Source of the DNA: Enoplolaimus lenunculus
Taxonomy: Eukaryota; Nematoda; Enoplea; Enoplida; Thoracostomopsidae
NCBI GenBank assembly: GCA_030248215.1
Contig: JASANG010002616.1
Span: forward strand, 62,001 to 126,000
DNA: 64,000 bases
Direction of reading: 5' to 3'
Shown: in pieces, positions 24,894 to 36,800 of the stretch
Layout: each line of letters starts with the position of its first letter
Position numbering within the stretch: the stretch's first letter is position 1
Position numbers and translations under genes: made by a program
Notes under the pieces: model-generated
What the model was told of the DNA's origin: nothing
What the model saw: the letters and a program-made list of their open reading frames with translations, nothing else
Database searches by the model: none

Positions 24894-25496
24894 CTCTACT
24901 TACCTGTTGCTACGCACGTGTAAACCTTGTGTTGGTTATATTTCTCAAATATTCTTCATAGAACTATTCCAAGTAGGCTTTAAATTAAATTTTATGAGTA
25001 CTGCTTGTCGCCACTGCAAAGAACAGATTCCACGTATAAAGCGTAGTACAGAATGTTGAGGAAGAATGGACTTCAGGCTTATGCATCATCCACAATAATT
25101 TGCTTTACGCTGTGTGCCAGAAACACATTTATGTTCGGCATTCGACGTAAAATAAATTTTATTTTACGTATTACATTAAAGGATTACATGGTGATATTTC
25201 AGTTTTGGTTTATTTCAAAGTATAATTTCTTTGGCAATAACCAGCCTTAACTCCTTGCTGCCCACGAAACGCGAGTGACGTTTCGTGTTTTTTTCTTTAG
25301 TGTTCGCTTGTTTTAAGATTAAATGCAAAATTGTGTTTTAATTTAAATTTTCAAATATTTTCGCTACGAAAAATCAATTCTATTGCATAGTAAAAATTGC
25401 TTAAAATTATTTACATTGTTGTTGAATTGAAATTGCATTTTCTACATAGCGTAAGCAAAGTATTGTGGATGATGCATACACAGTGTTATGTTTTTA

Positions 25497-25730
25497 CACT
25501 GTAAATCCCAATGAGTTAATAATTAATCGACTCAGACGGAAAGTTAGTTATTGCTGAGTTATTACAGTAAAATTTAACTCACTCTGAGTTGAGCTGACTC
25601 CGGGTAAGTTCATTAATTAAATCAGAATGAGTTGAAACAGCTCACAATTGTGAGTTCTGATTGTCCTAACTCAGACTGAGTGATTCAACTCGTTCTGAAT
25701 TAAAATCAACTAACAGAAATGTACAGTGTA
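25497..25730. mobile_element. Family C MITE
   Basis: A complete copy with ends CACTGTAAATCCCAATGAG and AATGTACAGTG. Confidence 0.8.
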
Positions 25731-25765
25731 TACTTAGGCATAAGGCTTAATACGCTCAGCGCTCC

Positions 25766-27076
25766 ACACTGTAAATTCTGATGAGCTGATTAATCAATTC
25801 AGCTAGCTAGTTGGTTATTTCTCAATAAATATCAGTAAACATTAACTCACTCTGAGTCAGGGTTGTTTTTCCTGAAAAAATTATGACCGGAAAAAATGAA
25901 TTATTTAATTATTTTTCGGAAAAAATGGAAAAAATGGAAAATATCATTCTTTATCTGAGTGATCAGTTATCCCGCCCTTAGCCGGCATTTGCCAAAAAAA
26001 TGCTTGCATTTCGAAACTTTTTGCATATTTGAGCTTCTGATGACATCCCCTGATCATTCCAAGCCCAAATCTGAATTTTTTAGAAATTCGATTTTTAAGG
26101 CCACAAGTTCAGCCCTTTGAGACCCAAATTTTTTTCGATTAGCTGGACAAGTTATATATCATTGATTCGTTGGCCAGACGTCTGATTGGGAAACATTTAA
26201 CAATATTCGTCTTAGCTCCGAACCTGTGCCAAATAGTATATGATTTGTATAATTTTTCGACAAAAAATTTTGAGTCCAATGGAGGAATTTGGGACCGTAA
26301 AATTCAAATCTTTTTAAAAATTTAAGTTTTGGCGTGGAATAATCGGAAGAGGTCATCAGAACATCAGAGACTCATGACTGGAGAGAGCTAAAAGAAGTCA
26401 CACTTGTTTTTTTGTAAGTATATATTAAATCCCAAGACACTTTTGAGTTGTTTTCGGACATCAAAGCCTCTCAATTGCAGGTTGAAGCTAGACGTATTCT
26501 TGTGTCAAATCATACGGTAAAAGTAAGCTTCCAATTTTGAGCTCCCTAACTTTGGCCCCACTGTCGACGAAACCTGCTAGGTGAACCGAACAAGATGATA
26601 TGTAGTTTTACATTGAATCTCGTGGAAAAGCTTCAATTCTGAAATTCATTTATAGATTCATATGCTGAAATTTTTGTCTTTTAGGACATATAATGTGTCC
26701 TGGTGGAATTAAACACACGGTCACTGTTAATGTGTTGCATGAAAATGAATTACATTTCGTTTAAAAACGTATTTTATATCATATTTAGTTGCGAATTACA
26801 TTTAAGAATCGTTTAACATTTTTCCATTTTTCCATTTATTCCACTCCCCTCGGAAAAAAATGAAAAAAAACATTTTTCCGGTAATTTTTTCCGGCCAACA
26901 ATTCTGCTCTGAGTTGAGTTGACTCTCACTCTGAGTTGAGTTGACTTTGGGTGAGTTCATTAATTAACTTAGAATGAATTGAATCAACTCTAAATTCTGA
27001 GTTCTGATGGTCCTAATTCAGTATGAGTGGATTCAACTCATTCTGACATAAAATCAACTCACTGAAATTTACAGAG
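25766..27076. mobile_element. Family C MITE split by a hAT-like insertion
   Basis: The left half runs to 25857 and the right half resumes at 26907. Removing the insert and one copy of its 8-bp duplication restores an ordinary family C layout of about 250 bases, which dates family C as older here. Confidence 0.85.
25858..26906. mobile_element. Family D, hAT-like non-autonomous element
   Basis: 1,049 bases flanked by a perfect 8-bp direct repeat CTCTGAGT (25850-25857 and 26907-26914), the target size of hAT transposons. The ends CAGGGTTGTTTTTCC and (reverse) CAGAATTGTTGGCC are imperfect inverted repeats starting with CAG, typical of hAT, followed inward by CCGGAAAAAATG-type sequence on both sides. 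No transposase frame was found. A truncated relative is at 47905-48660 and a short inverted fragment at 31600-31690. Confidence 0.85.
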
Positions 27077-27282
27077 AGTAAATTAAAGCATGCGAACTTT
27101 ACACAAGGCGTGTGTACTCGTACGTTGTCTCTAGTTGCGTGTCCTTATTTTTCAATTTTTCCATTCCGCACATACCCTAGTTTTTAAGACAGTAATTAAA
27201 AATTTTTCCATTAAACTACTCAAAATCTATAAAGATCTCGTATTAATTTTGTTGAATTTCAATTTACAGGTAATTGCGAAGT

Positions 27283-27885
27283 ACGCTGTAAATTCCAATG
27301 AGTTGATTAATCGATTCAACTGGAGAGTTCTGGATTAAAATCAGTATTAACATTAACTCATTCAAAGTTGAGTTGATTCTCACTATGAGTTGACTTGGCT
27401 CTGCAGTGAGTTGATTAATTAATTCAGAAAGAGGTGAATCAACTCAAAATTCTGACTTCTGATACGAAAAACGACATCCGCACATGTGAATCCCAGTGAA
27501 AATGATTATAAATTCTGAATGACTTGAATCTGTGAGTCTGATTAGGTCTTTCAGAACACAGAATTTTGAAAATAATGGGACTCACTCTTAGTTAATCAAC
27601 TCACCCGGTATAAAATCAGGTTAGAATGAGCTAATGTTTACTGCTAGGCGCCAATGTAAAGAACTTGGACGGAACAGTATTATAAGCATGTTCCTAAGCC
27701 TAAGCCTACGCGTAAGAACGAGCATACTCCTAAGCGTAAGCCTAAGCCTAAGCAGAAGCCAACCAAAGAAATTTATTAATCTAAAGCTTAAGTTTACTCT
27801 ATTCTAGTCCCACAGAAAAACATTTCGCCCCTGATCTTTACATAGGCCACTGTTATTAACTCAGAAATAAACTAAAATTGACTTT
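27283..27885. mobile_element. Family C MITE(s) interrupted by family A
   Basis: Family C sequence starts at CTGTAAATTCCAATGAG (27283) and reappears after the family A insert as GTTATTAACTCAGAAATAA (27853-27870). The duplicated internal blocks suggest more than one C insertion. This nested block ends within 15 bases of the start codon of the EB/lustrin gene. Confidence 0.6.
27650..27848 (+). mobile_element. Family A MITE inside family C
   Basis: CCAATGTAAAGA start, hexamer block 27692-27765 and right end CTTTACATAGGCC. It ends 48 bases before the start codon of the EB/lustrin gene. Confidence 0.8.
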
Positions 27886-27889
27886 ATTC

Positions 27890-27891
27890 AG
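27890..27891 (+). promoter_or_regulatory. Possible spliced-leader acceptor
   Basis: The pyrimidine-rich GACTTTATTCAG is followed five bases later by the start codon. Nematodes commonly trim 5' ends by spliced-leader trans-splicing at such sites. It could instead be a normal intron acceptor behind an unseen 5' untranslated exon. Confidence 0.4.
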
Positions 27892-27896
27892 TAATA

Positions 27897-30800
27897 ATGA
27901 TCTATTTAATAATTCAATTATTTACTGTTATAACAGCGGTATCGAGTTTTGTATCAGCGAGATCTGTCCTTTCAACGAACCGTGTCAAATGTTTGAGTAA
28001 GTTTTCATTCATTAACTGTAAATTCCAGTGAGTTGATTTTAACTCAGAATACGTTGCGTCACTCAGTCTGATTTAGGACATTCGGAACTCAGCGTTCTGA
28101 GTAAATCAAACTCACTCTGACATAATTATTCGACTTGCGCAAAATCAAATGAACTCAGAGTACAAGGAGAGCAACTCAACTCAGAGTGAGTTAGTAATGT
28201 TTACAGTTATTAACTCAGAAATAACTAACTTTAAGTCTGAGTTGATCAATTAAACTCACTAAAATTTACAGTGTTGAAATAATCCAAAGTAACCCACGGT
28301 GTATTAAACGGATAGTAAAAATACTGAAAACAAATACAGAAAGTGACCATTATTACTGAACACAACATAAAATGGCCGAAACGAAATCTACACAACTGTT
28401 CAATTATTGAAATAGACTCACCTAATAAGCTTAAGTAATAAGCTTAAACCCAAAACCGCAATTTCAAAGTTTTGGACCAATGTATAGAACAGGGCCGCAG
28501 CAGTAGTACAAGCAGTGCCGTAGCAAACAGTAGTGAGGATTCCCCCAAACTTGCGAGCGAAGCCAGACGCATTATAAAACTTAAGTGGTTTTTGTTTCAA
28601 CTGGTTAGGGTGGATGTATCTTTAGGCGTGGGCCTCTCAATTGGGGGTACGGAAGCGTGGGTTTCTCCAGCCCCCGAGCATATATTCCTAAGCCTAAAGC
28701 CTAAATGTATTAAGAATGAGCTTAGACTTAAGCGCAAGCCTATAAGCCTAAACAAAATAATAGTCAAAAGCTTAAACGTACTCTATTGCAGTCCTGCAGA
28801 AAAACGATGCGCCCTTGATCGTTTACATGGGCCCAAATCTTGCAACTCAATGCTTACGCCTAAGATCACTCGTTCGTTTTAAAACAGTATTTGTGGCAAA
28901 AAATGGCATTTTTATGCATTGTATTGCAGAACAACAAACCACTGAACGAATATAAATACCGACATTATACATACCTGTCGTGCGGCAGCGTCTGTGCCGA
29001 TCCATTATAGTCCCAGCACCGTGTATTATTGTACGCGACTATCTCACGTACAATAAAGCACTGCGCCGGACGGCATCACACGACAGGATTAAATATATAT
29101 TGGCATCAATCTAAGCTTTTTTGATAAGCCTATCGGAATCCCACGAGCTGAAAGAAAAAATGATTGGCTAATTTTAGCCAATCACGGCACGCCAGATCTT
29201 TTTCACTTTCACAGCATTTAAAGTTAAGGTTTAGGTTTAGCAAAAAGTTTAGGCAAAGGTCGACGTTTTATATTTAGGAAAAGGGTTTGATACGGACTTA
29301 AGCTTAAGGCAGCTTTTGCAAACTGAGTCTGTTTGTTGCTGTGTACAACGGTGGAATGTGTTTTAAGTGAAAATATTAACCATAAATATTGCACTGAGTT
29401 GAGAATTAAGAATATATTAATACAATGGCTGTAATGCAAAGACATGACTTTGTAAGTCACTAAATGTGTCTGGGTTTGACAATTGCAGCGCTGCTGACTC
29501 TCTCCGAAATAGTCTTTTTCAAATTCGACACTCACCGAGCCGCACGTCTGACTGTGGCAGAGTCGAATTTGACTCAGTTTGTGTAGTCCTGTAGAGCCTA
29601 TTTTGAAAAGAATCAATTTGACTAACCATTTTTTGCAGTGTATGTATACTTTTTGTAGAACAACAAGACCTTGGTGGACAATGCAAAACACACTTTGAAT
29701 GCTATGGACTTTCGATTTGTCGGTTTGGTTCTTGCGTTTGTCCAGATGGATTTGTGGAACGTTTCCTGAAAACTGGCAGAGACTCTTCGTTGCACAGAAC
29801 TGTTTGTGCCCTGGGTTAGAAAATTACACTTTCTGTAATAATTTCACCGATGACTGCGGTGGTTTCAGTTGCGGAACAAAAATCATTCCATCGAAATATA
29901 GCCATTTAACGAGTAGATCCTGAACGCAAATCGTTTTTTTAACTTTTCCCAAAATTTAAATGTTCGAAATTTCGAAGATGCATAATACAATTTTTTATTT
30001 TTGCACAAAATTCATATTTTTTCAATTTTGAAGACTTTGAATGCATCTTTTTTTAACTTTTTTAAAAATTTAAATTTTTTAAATTTTTAAGTTGCAGAAT
30101 GCAATAATTTTTTAACTTTTGTATTAAAAATTTAAATGTTCTAAATTTTTAAGATGCAGAATGCATTTTTTAACTTTTTAAAAATTTAAGTTTTTAAATT
30201 TTGAAGATTTTGAATATAATTTTTTAACTTTTGCAAAAATTCAAACATTTTCTCAATTTTGAAGATTCTGAATGCAATTTTTGTTAACTTTTGCAATAAT
30301 TCAAAATTTCTCAATTTTGAGTAGTCTGAATGCAATTTGTTAACTTTTCTAAAAATTCCAATGGTCTTAATTATAAACATGCAGAATGCAATTGTTTTAA
30401 GTTTTCTAAAATTTCATATTTCTCAATTTTGAAGTGTAAATACTGAATGCAAATCTTTTGTAACTATTCTAAAAATTCAAGTGTTTTAAATTTTACGGTG
30501 CTTTTGAAGCACCACACAAATCTCTTACGCAGTCTATGAAGCTACTGAAATCATCTTCATGTAAAGATTAGTGGCGGAACATTTTTCTGTGGCACAGTAA
30601 TAAAGTAAGCTTAAGCTTTAGACTAATTTTTTTTGCTTGGCTTAGGCTAAAGCTTAGGTATAAGCTTATTCTTACACTTATGTTTTAGGCTTAACCGCAG
30701 TCTTAGGAATATGCTGATGCTACTGTTTCGCTCCTGTTTTATTCATTGGTCGATTTAAAAATAATTTGCATATGCACATCGAGTCACCATTGTCACATAT

Positions 30801-33800
30801 GCCTAAGTAAAGGTTCGCAATATTTCATGACATATATGCTAATGCTACTCAGCTGTACTTTCGGCTTTATCGGTTGCGAAATGTTTTCGTCCCACGCATT
30901 GGCCGGCGCCCGAAAATTCTCACATAATCTCAGTAAGCCAGGATATTTGTTGCTTGGGTAAGATGCTAAATTGGTGTTTTGAAATTTTAATTTTTAACCA
31001 TAAATAGCAAGTATTTCGATATTTAAAGATTATACCTTAAGCTTAAGACGAAATATTTTTTAAAGCATCGTAATGCAACTTCCACAATAACATGCGTACA
31101 CCAGGCGAATTTTGAGGAGGTAGTGTCATTTATACTGAAGTTTTTTTTTGCTTCAGCATCCTGGAAACTGAGGCAAGTGTCATTATACACTGAAGGTTTT
31201 TTGGCTTTATTAGACAATAGGCCAATGTATAGAACAGGGGCGGAACAGTAGTATAAGCATACGCAGGAGTTTAAGCAAAAAATTGTCTAAAGCTTAAGTT
31301 TACTCTATTGCAATCAAACAGAAAAAAAGGTTCCGCCCCTGTTGTTTACATGAACCAAACGATATTCTAGGCCCACTTAATGAAGAATCGTGCATCCTGG
31401 GACGTTGTGGACCGTTTTTGAAATGCAACGAAAAAAATGTTTGCGAATGCAAAAATGGAACTCGACCGTTTGGAAACTATTGTTTTCCAGGTAAAATTTT
31501 TTCATTTTCTACGATTTTAGAAATGAATATTGAAAAATTAATCTAGTCAGCCGTCTTTGCGTAATGCGCAAATCGTTAGCGAACGCACAAATTTGTTTTG
31601 TCGAAAAATTGTACAAATTATATACCATTTGACACAGGTTGCGGAGCTAAGACGAATATTGTTTAATGTTTCCCAATCAGACGTCTATTAAATATATATG
31701 GCGCCGAACCATGATCGTTTGGAGCGACAACATAAAAAACTGTTTTCACTGATATTCTTAATATATTTTCTATTTTTAGACTGTGAAGGTGGGAAGATTT
31801 TTGGTAACGGACGATGCTTAGAAGGTAAATTGTAAATATAGCATATAAAAGTAAATAAATAAATGGAACAAATAAACAAACAAATAAATAAATAGAACAA
31901 AGAAATAAGTAAATTTAACAAATAACTAAAAAAATAAACGAAACAAACAAATAACAAAATAAGTGAAATAAAAAAATAAACAAACGAACAAAAAATAAAT
32001 CAATAAATAAACATAACTAATATAAATAAAATGATATAATAAAAAATAATTTTCACAATTGATAACATTCTGAAACACTTTGATATTAATTATTTTAGTG
32101 TCGAAACTGGGAGAATCTTGCGAATCAAATGATCAGTGTTGGACAGCGTATTCAAAATGCACAAAGGGTGTTTGCAGTTGCATTGGCGGTACAGTTCAAA
32201 ACGGAGATAGTTGTCAACCAGGTATCAAATCCATAGTTGAGGCGGCACCTTTGTTGTTGACTTTAAGCCATATTCTCAACTGTGTGTTGCACCTGTCTCC
32301 AGTTGATAGTATCAAAAGTAGAAGATGCATACTTTAACGAAAGTATGCACTGTAAGCATGTGAGACATGCTAGTCCTAGTGCATATGCAATAAATGCAAT
32401 GCATATTGTATTGTATGCTAGCTGGCAGCATGCGGTCGACAAATATAGTCGACGAAAAATGCAGTTGGAGAGACGGGCAGCGTAGCACAGTGGTAGGATG
32501 TTCGCTTAAGGATCCGCAGGCTGAGGGTTCGATTCCTGCTTAGTAAAAAGGTCTGATGTACCGGTCCCTACATAGACTGACATGCGCCTACTTATATTCT
32601 GTGTACAAAAGAATGTACCCGGCACGCGTTGCATTTTTCTCTTACCCCTCTCTCTTTTAGGGAGTGTTGAAACCTTGAAAGCTGGCAAATACTGTTGCGA
32701 TATTCAGTGTAAAAATTGTTCGACTATTTTCTTGATTTAGGTTTACCTGAGTTCTATGTGCAGTTTAGCCCCCCACTCCTTAAATAAGAGGAGTGTGGGC
32801 AAAACGCCACGCGCGGTGGGTGTTTTTATGCCACGCGTATTTTTAGAAGTTGCATACACTGTAAATTCCAATAAAGGTGACTATCAATTCACCTAGCGAG
32901 TTGGTTTTTCTGAATTAATATCAGTAAACATTAATTCAGTCTGAATTTAGTTGATTTTCACTCTGAGTTGAGTTGACTCTAGGTGAGTTGATTAATTAAC
33001 TAGAATGAATTGAATCGACTCAAAATTCTGAGTTCTGATAGTCCTAACTTAGACTGAGTGATTCAACTCATTCTGAGTTAAAATCAACTCATTGAAATTT
33101 ACAGTGTACTCTTATCACAGACTCTTGCTAGTGTTTAACTGTGCCCGAATTCTCGAATGTGTATTGTACTTATCATCTGTTAGCGATAGGTTTTCAAACT
33201 GAAAACTACAATTGAAGATCTCAAAAATTGTACAAAAAAATTGAACAAATTAAATGCCAAATTGCGCTAAATTTCAAATATTATCTATTTTGCTGATTCA
33301 AATGTTACAAAAGGTATCGCCAACTGGTGATAGGTGCTATACACATTTGAGAATATGGGTAATGGTTTTTAAACTATAGCGAACTACAACATTTCAACAA
33401 TAGTCAGCGTTTAGTTTAATATATTTTAGTAAGACTTATCACCAAAATATGTTTTTGTAGTCTGTAGCCGTCTAAAAATTTGCCCTCATTCTTGAAGCAG
33501 TCCTTGAATTTTGGCTCCCTTCTAAATTTTTCAGACAGCCATTTGTGAATTTTGGTTTAGGTTTGTACAATGGGCGTAGCCAGTTGTGGAAAAGACAGCT
33601 ACGGTCTATAAATCGAAGGGGGACAGGCCCGTAGCCTGCTCACCTTGCTAGGGGGGAGTTAAAAATTTTTCAGGAGCGGCATTCAAGGGTTTTTAACGGC
33701 TTACAAACAAATTTGAAAATTTTCCAGTGGGAGACAAAATTTTTTCTAGGTTGGCTGAACCCCCTGGCCCCATGCCCTTGACTACAGGCCCGAATGTGGA

Positions 33801-36800
33801 GTTATGTGTTTGAACCTGGAAACGGGTCTAAAAACCCTTGTACAGGTTGGGCGTTCGCTACTGGGTTGAAAGTGGAGGCACCATTCGGTTAACGCCGCCA
33901 ACCCCCAAACTCGGTTTGACCCCGGTTCATGTCCCCATATTTAAGATTTTTCCCTGGCTGAATATTTTAAGTCTTAAAAATTTAACGCTTTGGACATCAA
34001 ACATTACATGTTATATATGAGCGATCAGGTATGGTTAAATGGAATTTCCCCTTAAAACAGTATTTTGGTCGCTAAAACCAACCCATTTGCTCAAGATTTT
34101 AGCCCGGTTGCTAACCGGTTGCCCCGAGGTTGATGTCCCTCGCTCCGTCGGCACTCAGCAAATGTCCAGTGTGCACAAATCGCCAAGGGGGGGGGTTTGG
34201 TTTGACACCTAAACCCCCCTGGCTACGCCAGCTTTAATGTACCGCTTGTGATATAATACTTGTGCTGATTTTTCAAATTTCAGAACCCAAATGCCCTTTC
34301 GGTGACCCGTTGCTTAGCGACGAACGCTCGCCGACCTCACCGCCGATATCTTGCCAAACACAAACCAGCCGCAACATTTCCGTATCGGCCCGCCTTTACG
34401 CAGGCAGCGGTCCATATCCTGATCTTCGGCCTTTTTCAATCCGGCCGCCACGAAAGGCTGGCCGTCGAAGGATTGGCGATCCATGGCTGGCAATATTTGA
34501 ACGCGGATCCACGGCGACATCAAATTTCAACTCATTGGCTGCTCGTAGCTCTGCGGTATTCGCTGAAAACAACAACAATTTGAACGGCAATCGAATTTCG
34601 AAACGAAAAACGCCAAAAATTTTGAGAAAAAGTGAAAATTTGAACGCAAATCGAGACGAAACTCAACTGCTCAAAGTGATGGTGTCCGAATTGTTAAAAG
34701 ACGATCCGGTTGCGTTGCGGAATCCAACTGAACTTTTTGGAGCACTGTTTCGCGGATATGGAGCAGTGAGTTCAAAGACTCGATGTCAGTCTGGGTAGGA
34801 ACCGGGACGTCTGACCTTTTTGCTAAGCAGTTAGAAAAGCAAGGCTCCAGAGCGGGGCTCGAACTCTCAACCTACGGATCCTTAGTCTCACATGCTTACA
34901 ACTTAGTGTGCAAAAATACACAATACGCTTTTCGAGTTTTAAGAAATGTTTTCATATGGATGATAAAATAGCGTTTTGACAAACAAAGCCTTTTTATTTA
35001 AATTAGCGTTTTTGCTACATACTAGCGATTCATACGAATCACACTGTAAATTCCAATGAGTTGATTAATCTACTCAGAGCGAGAATCAGTTATTTCTGGT
35101 TAAATCTGAGCTACAATAAATATTAACTCATGTTGAGCTGATTTAATATTCCGGGTTAGTTGATTAATTGATTCAGTATGAGTTCAAACAATTCAGAATT
35201 CTGTGTTCTGAAAGACCAAATTCAGAGTTAAGACCTCTGAGTGGATGCAACTCATTCTAAGTTAAAATTAACTTACTGGAATTTACAGTGTATAATTTTG
35301 TTCGAAAACGTTTTCACAATGCAGTAAAATTTCAGCGATTTGTAATGAGTTAAATGCACTCAGAGGTCTGAGCTGTGCCTTAGGTCTTTCAGAACTCAGA
35401 ATTTTAAATTGATTGAACTCATTCTGAGTTAATTAATCAACTAACCCAAAATTTAGTCAGCTCCGTGTGAGCTAATGTTCACTATTATTAGCTCAGAAAT
35501 AACCAAAAATAACTAATTCTTTCTCTCTGAGATGATTAATAACTGATTACATTTTTCAGTGTGATTACTAAATTTATGCGAATTATATGAGCAAATAAAA
35601 CGGTTCAGTTCAGAATCACTGTAAATTCCAATGAGTTGAATCCACTCAGAAGGTTGAGTTCTGAATTTAGATCTTTCAGAGCTCAGAAATCTGAATTGAA
35701 TAAACTCATTCTGAGTTAATTAATTAACTCACCCGGAATTAGGTCAATTCAAAGCGAGTTAATGTTTACTGTTTTTAAACTCTTCAATAACCAGAAATAG
35801 CTAATTTCAAAATCATGTCTGTGTGTAACCTCGCTCGTAAGTTTTACGAAACTCTTGTATGCCCATTTGACACGCTTCCCCCCTGGAAGAGTTTTAACCT
35901 TGCTAGTAAGTCCTGCAAAACCCGTCTACGCCCCTCCGCAAAACCTTTTTATCCCCGGCCAGCATGCTGAACTGGCTGCGGTACAGCTTTGAAATGAGTT
36001 GTGCATAAACGCACGTAACACCAAAAAGCCGACAGTCGGCAACTTCAAAGCGTTTTCGTCTCGCTGTGGTATCGTTCATATTCATACACTCAATGATTAC
36101 AAATTGTCGTTTGTTTAGGCTGGACTCAAACTCAACGAACTGTTGCTTGGCCCAGAATCAGAACTGGCAAGTTTCGTCAACGCAGATCCATATTATTTGG
36201 TCAAACGCCTGTTGGAAACCGATAATCAATACCAATTACGCAGTTCGGAAGAAGCTGATCAACAACAACGAAGCGACAAAGATTCAAGAGACAGCAAAAC
36301 AGAAGAAAGTCGAGAACAAAGTACGTTTTTAGCACAGTCGCAAGCAATTGGAGTATTGTAAAGTATGTGAGACATGTTTGTCGTAGTGCATATGTGGTCG
36401 GGCCGGTAGCCAAGGGGGGGCGGCAGAGTGGACTCAGTCCCCCTGAAAAAATTCCGGTCCCCTAGACCATTTTCAACCTTGCTTGTAACTCATTGAAACC
36501 CTTGAATGCCCCTTCTGAAAATTTTTTAGCCCCCCCCGTAGCAAGGTGAGCTGGCTACGATCCTGTATGTAGTGCACACAATACGCAGTTTATTGAATAC
36601 TAGCCGTCAGCACAGGCCAGTAGGTAGCTCTCACCTTGCTAGGGAGGACTAAAAATTTATCTAAGAGGGTCATTCTAGGCCTTTCAATGAGTTAAAAGCA
36701 AGGTTGAAATTGTTCCAGGGTGGGTGTAAAATTTGTCCAGGGTGAGCTGAGCCCCCCTGCCCACCCTGGTTACGGGGTCCGCGTCAGCATACGGTTGATA

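Larger units (their letters stand above)
19971..27880. other. Divergent intergenic region
   Basis: Lies between the 5' ends of TM9SF2 and the EB/lustrin gene, so promoters for both should be here. No coding exon was recognised. It holds two tRNA-derived SINE copies, element L, several family C MITEs, a hAT-like element and one family A copy. No clear TATA box or binding-site cluster could be picked out. Confidence 0.6.

Noticed and set aside
28472-28882. 136-codon open frame on the plus strand
   Set aside because: It runs through a family A MITE and its inserted DNA, has no domain or splice support and lies inside an intron.
29815-29923. Extra exon starting at the acceptor near 29868
   Set aside because: It has an acceptor-like TTTCAG, but the reading frame meets a stop and no donor keeps phase with the next EB exon.
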